A stretch of DNA of 64,000 nt, from contig NC_067207.1 in assembly GCF_026262505.1 (NCBI RefSeq), positions 18,258,082 to 18,322,081 of the forward strand, in the 5' to 3' direction. The position numbers were made by a program, and so were the translations under genes. This DNA is from Trichomonas vaginalis G3 (Eukaryota > Parabasalia > Trichomonadida > Trichomonadidae). How positions within the stretch are numbered: position 1 is the stretch's first letter; every line of letters begins with the position of its first letter. Positions 57,633 to 64,000 of the stretch are shown piece after piece. The notes below the pieces were generated by a model. The model had not been told where the DNA came from, searched no databases, and saw only the letters and a list, made by a program, of their open reading frames with translations.

Positions 57633-60600
57633 ATGTTTGACATAACAAATGCAAACGTTGGTGAAACAAGAAGAAGAGACGACACACTGAAACAACAGAG
57701 AAGAGAGATGTTTAAAAGTGCTATAGAACAAGTTCGCAAAGCTAACGATGTCATTCGTTCCATTGACGACAAACCAAAAGAAGGTGAGAGATGGTTAAAG
57801 AAAGATGAAGAGAATAGGAAGAGAAATGTGAAGTCAGGCAATAGACTCATTGACTTTAACATCGAAGCTTTAGATGAACCAAACAGAGACTACTTACACA
57901 AACATTTCGGTAAGGTTTTCATGAGACTCTTAGAGAAAATTAAAATAAACTCACAACAGAGATGGATGGTATGTTATAAACTTGGTGGAAAGTATGAATG
58001 TTCTACGTTAAACCTCAATAATATTGGAACATTACTACATCAGCTCTTGAAGGAGAACTTTATATCAGAGATAGAAGCAAATGCTGCAGGTATTGTTGAA
58101 ATGCACTATGACTTCTTCTTGACAAACATAAAGAATCTTACTGAAATAAAGATGTATGATTTAACAGAATATGAAGGCTTAACGATGTCAGATGTAAAGA
58201 AAGGCAAACCAAAAAAGAGACCATATAGAGATGAAAGCACACTGACAAATGACCAGAAAGCCATTTTGGAAGCTCTTAAGCAAACAGGAAACCCAGCACT
58301 TATAGAAAGCTTTTGGAAAGATAATGGTGAAAAGAAGTTTTATAAGAAGAGAAGCGGTCAGTTCTGGAAGTATCTTTGCACATTACCTATAAATCTTGAA
58401 CGCTACCAAATCTTCAATGAACTGAACAAAAGAACTGCAACACTTATGACAGAAGATAACTGCTTCGTTTATGCTTGCATTCAGGCTGGAGTAAATGAAG
58501 AAACTATTGACCACATGAGAGAAGTCATTCGTGTTAGAGACTTTCCTCAAAGTAAAGTACAAGAAATTTCTGACGCAACAGGTATAGCATTTAATGTTAC
58601 CATTGGTTATTTCAATGACTCAAGACATAATGAAATAAAGAGATATATACCAAAAGAATGTGAAACTGTTCGAACTATTGACTTACTTCTTGTTGAAGAC
58701 CACTACATGCTAAATGAAAGATTACCAATGACAACATATTTCATTCGCAACTATATAGAAATCTTGAAGGAATGTGGTGGAATGAACATTGAGAAACAAA
58801 TGAAGATTTATACAAAGAGAGAGAACAAATATGTAGTTCGTTATGATAGAACAACACCGTTATGGGATGTTATGAAAACATTGTGGGAGTGCAAATATTT
58901 CGAACCTATTTCTTATGGAGAACTTTTCACATATACGACTGACTTATATAAACAGAACCTTGCACCATTTAAAGATTTGACATATGCTCCAAAGTATTGT
59001 GTACAACTGAAGAAGAAAGCCGAGTCAAAAGAAGTAAATAAAAATAAGTGCAAGTTCATTCCTGAGCACGTTTTCTTTGCTGACTTTGAGTGCAGTACCG
59101 ATGGCTTTCATAAAGCTTTTAACATATGTTACGACAGTGAAGATGGTTCAGTGAGTGAAAGCATTTGGGGTCAGAACTGTGCAACAGAATTTTTGGAACG
59201 ACTTCCTGACAAGAGTTTAATATATTTCCATAACCTCAGTTATGATATAAACTTCATCTTAAGACACATGACAGAAGTGAAAGGAACTCCCATCATTAAA
59301 GGTTCACGAACAATGCAAATAACTGGCTTATATAAAGGAAGGGCAATTATTATAAAAGACTCTTACAGTGTTATAAATAAGAAGCTTAAACTATTTCCTG
59401 CTATGTTTAACTTACAAACAGGACCGAAAGAAGTATTTCCATACAACTACTACAGCAGTGTTTTGTTAGCAAATGACAACAGAACTGGTGTCATTTCTGA
59501 AGCATGTAAGTTTATCCGGGATGCAGATACATTCATGAAAAACATAGATTCCATCAAAGGTTGCAGAATAGATGAAAACCACTTCGACTTAGAAAAGTAT
59601 AGCGCATTTTATTGCAAACAAGATGTAAGAATTTTAAGAGAAGGTTTTGTTAAGTTCCGCAATGACATATTGAAAGAATTTGATTTAAACGTTTATGACT
59701 ACGTTAGTATTTGTTCAATTGCTAACAAATTGTTTGAGAACAGAGTGTACTTCCCGAATGGAAATTTATATGACCTCTCAAATAAACCAAGAGAATTTAT
59801 TTCACGCTGTATTCAAGGTGGAAGATGTATGCTGTCAGATAACATGAAACAAAAGAGCGAAAAGAAACTCATTGCTGACTTCGACGCTGTTTCATTATAT
59901 CCATCAGCTATAGCAAGACTTTATACTTTAGAAGGTATTCCAAAGTATTGAAGAAAGAAATGTTAAGCACAGAGTATCTCATGAGACATTTATTCGATGA
60001 CGACCAAAAGGAACCCATTGGTGAAAAGTTTATGTCTGGCTTCTTTGTTCTCATTAAGATAACAGAGATTGGAATACATAGACACTTTCCTTTAATAGTT
60101 TGTGACCCTGAACTAAATCCAGAACTTAACGTTCCCAGAAGTTCAAACACTTGCTGTTTAATGTATGTTGACCATATAACATTACAAGACCTCATAAAAT
60201 ATCAAGGTGTCAAATGTGAAGTGTTGCAAGGATACTATTACGATGGAAACAGAGATATTAGAATAAGAGATGAAGTAAAGAAGTTGTTTGAGTTAAGGTT
60301 AAAGGTTAAGTATAGAAGAAGGAAATCCTTTGCAGAAAATATAAAGCTCATTCTGAACAGTATTTATGGCAAAACTATTCTATCTCCTATTGAGTCAAAA
60401 ATAACCATAGTAAATGACAAAGATGCTATAAGATATGCCATCAGAAACTACAACCATATAGTGAAGTTCGAAGGTTTGGATGGTTCAGATAAAACTATTT
60501 TCAAGCTAACGAAAAGCATTTGCAGACACTTTAACTTTTGCCCCTTAGGTGTTAATATCTTATCTATGTCGAAGAGAATAATGTGTGAAGTATTCTGTAC

Positions 60601-61141
60601 TGCTGAAGATATGGGTCTTCAAATATTTTATCAGGACTGCGATAGCATGCATATTTTCAATGAAGACATACCAAAGCTTGCAGCAGAGTTTAAGAAGAGA
60701 TACGGTAGAGAACTTATTGGTAAAACATTAGGTCAGTTCCATTCTGACTTCGCAGAAATAACACCTGGAAAACAAAGTTTAGCATACAAGTCAATATTTT
60801 GTGGAAAGAAAACCTACATAGACTTACTCACTAACGATTTAAATGAAGTTGCATTTCATGCACGTTGTAAAGGTGTAAAACAAGACGTTCTTGCTTTAAC
60901 AGCTAATGAAATGTTTCCTGAAGCTATACAATGCTATTACAATGAAGATAAGAACATTCACATACCTGTTGGAACATATGACAAAGACTCTGAGTTCAGT
61001 TTAATGAAACTTTACAAAGCACTTTATGACGGTCAAGAGATTGCATTCGACTTATGTAAGTCTTCTAGTCCTGCATTTGAAGAGAAGTTTAACTTCTCAA
61101 TAACGACTAAAACAAGCTTTATTCGTAAGTTGAAGTTCTGA
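57633..61141 (+). pseudogene. Polinton protein-primed family B DNA polymerase gene, broken
   Basis: Recognisable motifs in order are exonuclease I (FFADFECST), exonuclease II (YFHNLSYDINFIL), exonuclease III (YSAFYCKQDVRIL), motif A (ADFDAVSLYPSAI), motif B (KLILNSIYGK) and motif C (FYQDCDSMHIF). They place it in the protein-primed B family of Polintons, adenoviruses and phi29-like phages. An N-terminal Lys/Arg/Glu-rich region of about 350 residues is typical of Polinton polymerases. The enzyme would replicate the element. The gene is broken. Confidence 0.92.
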
Positions 61142-61209
61142 GGTCATTTATTTTTGTCAGCAATGAGGTCATTCGTGATAAAAATAATGAGGTCATATAT
61201 TTTTGTCAT

Positions 61210-61785
61210 TTATGTATAACCATTGTCTCTCTTAAACTTTGCAATAGACAGCTTTGTTCTTCTTCCTTCTACATCTGTAATGTTTATATAATCTTTGCTA
61301 TACTGTCTTAAGACATTCATTCGTCTGTATTGAGTTCCCATGAAATAGTAAAAGACATCTTCACTTGGGACATAGTAGTAATTTTCTAGAGTAAATTTAG
61401 AGTATTGTATAATTTCAACAGCATCTTCAGGAAGAGTGTCTACAATGTCAAACCAATAACCATTCGAACCAGAAATATTTCTCATGTTTTGTCTTCTCGA
61501 CACCCACCTTAAGTTTGAGATATGAAAGTCTCCTCTGTCTCTGTTTATATGGTCTACTTCTCGAAGTCCTTCAGGATTCGGTATAAATTGATTTGCAACA
61601 ATTTTATGCTTAAAGAGTTTATGTTTGTTTAAATAAACACAAATATAACCATCACCGTTGTCAAACTCACTTACAACTCTTTTGTTACTTATGCGCCTAA
61701 TTGGATATGGGTACTCTGAAAAGATTTCATAGTCATTGTCATGTTCGAGTGTTTGCCAATGTCCTTCACCTTCCATGCCTTTCAC
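61210..61785 (-). CDS. HNH homing-type endonuclease (NUMOD4-HNH) with extra C-terminal domain
   Basis: This encodes 191 residues. The start has the NUMOD4 pattern (GHWQTLEHDNDYEIFSEYPY), followed by an HNH_3-type domain with HKIVANQFIPNPEGLREVDH, INRDRGDFHISNLRWVS and RRQNMRN. The C-terminal 60 residues (YYYVPSEDVFYYFMGTQY to the end) match the small LFFLP proteins at 41821 and 44325. NUMOD4-HNH proteins are free-standing homing nucleases of phages and large viruses. The T-rich leader with CTGAAAATTTTTATTTGAG precedes it. The frame looks whole. Confidence 0.8.
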   Translation of the reverse strand: MKGMEGEGHWQTLEHDNDYEIFSEYPYPIRRISNKRVVSEFDNGDGYICVYLNKHKLFKHKIVANQFIPNPEGLREVDHINRDRGDFHISNLRWVSRRQNMRNISGSNGYWFDIVDTLPEDAVEIIQYSKFTLENYYYVPSEDVFYYFMGTQYRRMNVLRQYSKDYINITDVEGRRTKLSIAKFKRDNGYT

Positions 61786-61787
61786 TC

Positions 61788-61826
61788 AAATAAAAATTTT
61801 CAGAAAAAATAAAACTAGCGTAGATT
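61788..61826 (-). promoter_or_regulatory. Polinton T-rich leader (upstream of the HNH gene)
   Basis: On the minus strand ACGCTAGTTTTATTTTTTCT then GAAAATTTTTATTTGAG, as before 41821 and 44325. Confidence 0.6.
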
Positions 61827-62684
61827 TTACAATACTGCGATGGTAGAGTTTAAGAGTTGTGCTTCAATGTAGAGACAGTCCTTATGGTCTGGAGGTAAGA
61901 ACACTGGGCAGTTATGGTCATGAGTGGAGAACATGTCTATCCAAAACTCACGATTGAAGCCAGTTAATTTATAGTATTTAGGGTTAGGAAGTGGTGAAGT
62001 TCTTGTATGACCAATGAACTCATTTTCAACTCCCTTACTTAAGTTTGAATATAATATAGCTTGCTTTCTATCCCAAATGCCAGGTGTTACAATCTTTGAA
62101 AATTCATTTTTCCTCGGAAGCATTGCATCATAATTGAAAACATTCTTGAAATCATCACTTGGTTCAGAGATTTGAAATCTTATACGTAATGGATTTTCTT
62201 TCTTTTAGCGACTTCATTGAATGGTGAGAATACAACAAACTGACAGTCATGAGTTCCATCTTCATTTTCATTAAATTCATAATGAAAGTCTATAAGTTGT
62301 GGCTGACTACCTTCTTCTTTCAGTTGTGCAAGAAACTCACGTAAAGGCTGTAAAGTTTTGTACTTCAATGTTAAACTTTTTCTCGAACATTTCATTAAAT
62401 GAAATCATACATTGTTGCAATGTTGTATCGTCTTTAAAGTATTTGTATATGTGAATGTTTTGGGCGCTTAAAGACTGTTCGTCATTTTCTATCTCGACTT
62501 GAAGTATAAAGTCAACCTTTCTGAAAGCACGTGTTATATACATAGATGTTATGCCAATGTACTTCTCTTCATTTATGTTCACAATCCAGTCTGTTGGAAA
62601 CTTAAACGTTACTCTGTTCCCCTTTATTTTGACGTCAGGGTTTTCACTACTGAACGCAACAGATAAAGGTATTTGTCTATACAT
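61827..62684 (-). pseudogene. Polinton minor-capsid-like gene, copy 2 (broken)
   Basis: Segments MYRQIPLSVAFSSENPDVKI and VTFKFPTDWIVNINEEKYIG, and later GFNREFWIDMFSTHDHNCPV and CLYIEAQLLNSTIA, have the strand pattern of penton or minor-capsid proteins. In this family the pattern is a beta barrel near an ILYSNLSKGVENEFIGHTRT segment. It resembles the role of 48607-49386, so the window holds two such genes. Assignment by pattern and context. Broken. Confidence 0.5.
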
Positions 62685-62707
62685 TTAATTCGGATAAAAA
62701 TAACCAT

Positions 62708-62914
62708 TTACTCTTTCTTTGCTTCAGCTTCTTTAGCTTTTGCTTCAGCTTCTTCTCTAGCTTTCTTCGCCAGTAGTCTTGGGTTCTTTTGTCTTCCAGC
62801 AGCTAATGCAGCAAGTTGTTTGTCACTAAGTTTTCTCTTTGGTCTCTCTGGCTTTTGTTCTGGTTTTTGTTCCTTCAGTTCGGATAAAATTTGCTCACGA
62901 ATTTCTTTCTTCAA
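62708..62914 (-). CDS. Small basic Polinton protein, core or DNA-binding type
   Basis: About 68 residues of Lys, Glu, Ala and Arg. The motif KRKLSDKQLAALAAGRQKNP is of the AT-hook-like or lysine-rich type often found in viral core proteins and at ends of polymerase or terminase-type proteins. A longer N-terminus in the same gene is possible. Function unknown; DNA binding is an inference. Confidence 0.45.
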   Translation of the reverse strand: MKKEIREQILSELKEQKPEQKPERPKRKLSDKQLAALAAGRQKNPRLLAKKAREEAEAKAKEAEAKKE

Positions 62915-63015
62915 TGCTTCAACATCTATGACCCCTTGGGTCTTTCCGTAGGGCTTGTCTCTGAGTCATTTGACTGCAGATAAAAAAACAAAATTAAAAC
63001 TTTAACCGATGTAAA

Positions 63016-63441
63016 ATGAGCTTGTCAAAATCAGAGCGAGAGTCTATTATATTAAATGACGCAAGAGGAATACAACATCCTTTCTATTACGTAAGTCAGA
63101 GTAAAGATGGTAAAATATACGTAAGAAAAAAAAAGGCACCATTAGCGAATGCAGAAAGCGACAACATTAAGGTGCATGGCAAGGGTGAAGCCCATATAAA
63201 ACCTTCTGTTCAAACTGAGCCACCAAAAGAACAAGAAGAAAAGAAGCCAGATGTACTTTCAATAACGAACCAAGAGCTTATTGCAAAGTTCGTGAATTTC
63301 ATTGAAAAACAAACCGAGTCAAAGAATCCTGACCCACCAGTGAAAGAAGTTGAGACAAAAGAGAATGTACAGTTCATTGAAAATGTCAAGAAACAACTTC
63401 CACCACGAATGCCAAGAAGAAGAGTGAGAATAATGAAGTAA
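63016..63441 (+). CDS. Polinton protein upstream of the second capsid gene
   Basis: This encodes 141 residues. The N-terminal FYYVSQSKDGKIYVRKKKAP is shared in pattern with the 78-residue protein at 42217. The rest is a Glu/Lys/Pro-rich low-complexity linker and a basic tail (PPRMPRRRVRIMK). It directly precedes capsid copy 2 on the same strand. The frame looks whole. Confidence 0.5.
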   Translation: MSLSKSERESIILNDARGIQHPFYYVSQSKDGKIYVRKKKAPLANAESDNIKVHGKGEAHIKPSVQTEPPKEQEEKKPDVLSITNQELIAKFVNFIEKQTESKNPDPPVKEVETKENVQFIENVKKQLPPRMPRRRVRIMK

Positions 63442-63477
63442 ATAGATATTTTTATCTGAAGTAAATACATACAGAAC

Positions 63478-64000
63478 GAACAGCTAAACGAATTTACTCC
63501 AGCAGAGCATATTCATCAGATTCGCTCATATTTCGATATCATAGACAATGCAGTTCAAATTGGTGACACTAATAGAAAATATTCTGACGCAAAGATTCCA
63601 TCACAACCTGGAACTGCTAAAGATAACACATGGGTAACATTCAATCTCTCACCTCCTGGTGAAAATATGTTGGACCTTTACAATACATTCATTACGTATA
63701 AAATGGAAGGTCAATTTATTGTAGATAAAGAAATTGGTTCAGGTTCCAATAAAACAAACCCACCAGGATTTTGGATTGGTTTCGATGACGCTTTCTATGC
63801 AGTTGCTGGATATCAAATCCTTGCAAACGGTCGTATCGTATATTCTCAAAGACAACGCAAGAGAAGAAGCATATATAACTTCAAACTCACAAAACTACCG
63901 AACAAATAAAGAAAGTAGATGTTTTCTCAAAGACTCGACATGAAGATGTATGGAGTCATTCGGGAACATGCAGAACAGGACAAATTGTTAGTGGTCCAAT
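63478..64000 (+). pseudogene. Polinton major capsid protein gene, copy 2 (start, broken, runs off the window)
   Basis: The beginning of a double jelly-roll-type capsid gene (EFTPAEHIHQIRSYFDIIDN; YNTFITYKMEGQF). The last 125 bases are almost identical to the reverse complement of 44035-44160, within capsid copy 1. Because the window ends here, the completeness of the gene cannot be judged beyond the visible part, where it is broken. Confidence 0.65.

Larger units (their letters stand above)
41160..64000. mobile_element. Maverick/Polinton region, young and broken, open to the right
   Basis: Capsid, minor-capsid-like, packaging ATPase, fibre, DDE integrase, protein-primed family B polymerase and accessory genes together identify a Maverick/Polinton of the trichomonad type. 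The left end is approximate and the right end lies outside the window. Terminal repeats were not identified. Two major capsid copies in opposite orientation (42991-44207 and 63478 onward) and two minor-capsid-like genes suggest two elements, or one element rearranged with part of a second. The whole is broken, with roughly a dozen or more breaks. Long open frames and near-identity between the overlapping capsid segments point to recent origin. Confidence 0.92.

Noticed and set aside
62673-62951. 92-residue plus-strand frame near the second minor-capsid-like gene
   Set aside because: It is the shadow of the Lys/Glu/Ala-rich minus-strand frame, giving a Ser/Phe/Leu-rich nonsense translation.

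Overview
The window looks like nuclear DNA of a parabasalid flagellate, most likely a trichomonad and possibly Tritrichomonas. The reasons are very AT-rich intergenic DNA, intron-poor genes, and short initiator-like TCA-type promoter motifs 8-17 bases before several start codons. Other reasons are tRNA-Tyr genes with a tiny intron, trichomonad-style protein families (divergent kinases, giant coiled-coil proteins, Sel1 and beta-helix proteins, a NagZ-like glycosidase), and a large Maverick/Polinton element. The species is an inference.

Region 1 (1-11.9 kb) carries host genes: a small BET-like protein (bromodomain-like plus NET-like), two small unknown genes, a kinase pseudogene that has lost part of its N-lobe, and a 2458-residue GRIP-domain golgin containing a recent internal duplication of about 1.1 kb.

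Region 2 (12.2-22.9 kb) is poor in genes and rich in repeats. Its outer borders are 0.68 kb inverted arms, each carrying two tRNA-Tyr genes. Inside are two arrays of a 134-bp hairpin-rich repeat in opposite orientations. Between them sit two arrays of a 122-bp hairpin-rich satellite, one of which is the core of a 2.1 kb foldback structure. One unknown gene (19.6-20.3 kb) lies inside. A 128-bp TTAA-flanked foldback element abuts the right tRNA arm.

Region 3 (23.3-39.1 kb) is ordinary host sequence: a coiled-coil protein, an intact protein kinase, a membrane-anchored GH3 beta-N-acetylhexosaminidase, a second coiled-coil protein, a Pro/Gln-rich protein, two tiny membrane proteins, a Sel1-repeat protein, a beta-helix surface-type protein and an oxysterol-binding-protein homologue.

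Region 4 (40.1-64 kb) starts with seven 120-bp tandem repeats and then enters Maverick/Polinton DNA that runs off the window. It holds capsid, minor-capsid-like, packaging ATPase, phage-like fibre, integrase, KilA-N/T5orf172, family B polymerase and HNH genes. It is broken in roughly a dozen or more places, yet many frames are open and two capsid copies are nearly identical where they overlap, so it is young. Element-specific signals include a shared T-rich leader, a recurring GGTGAGATCTCACC palindrome and many compact GC-rich hairpins.
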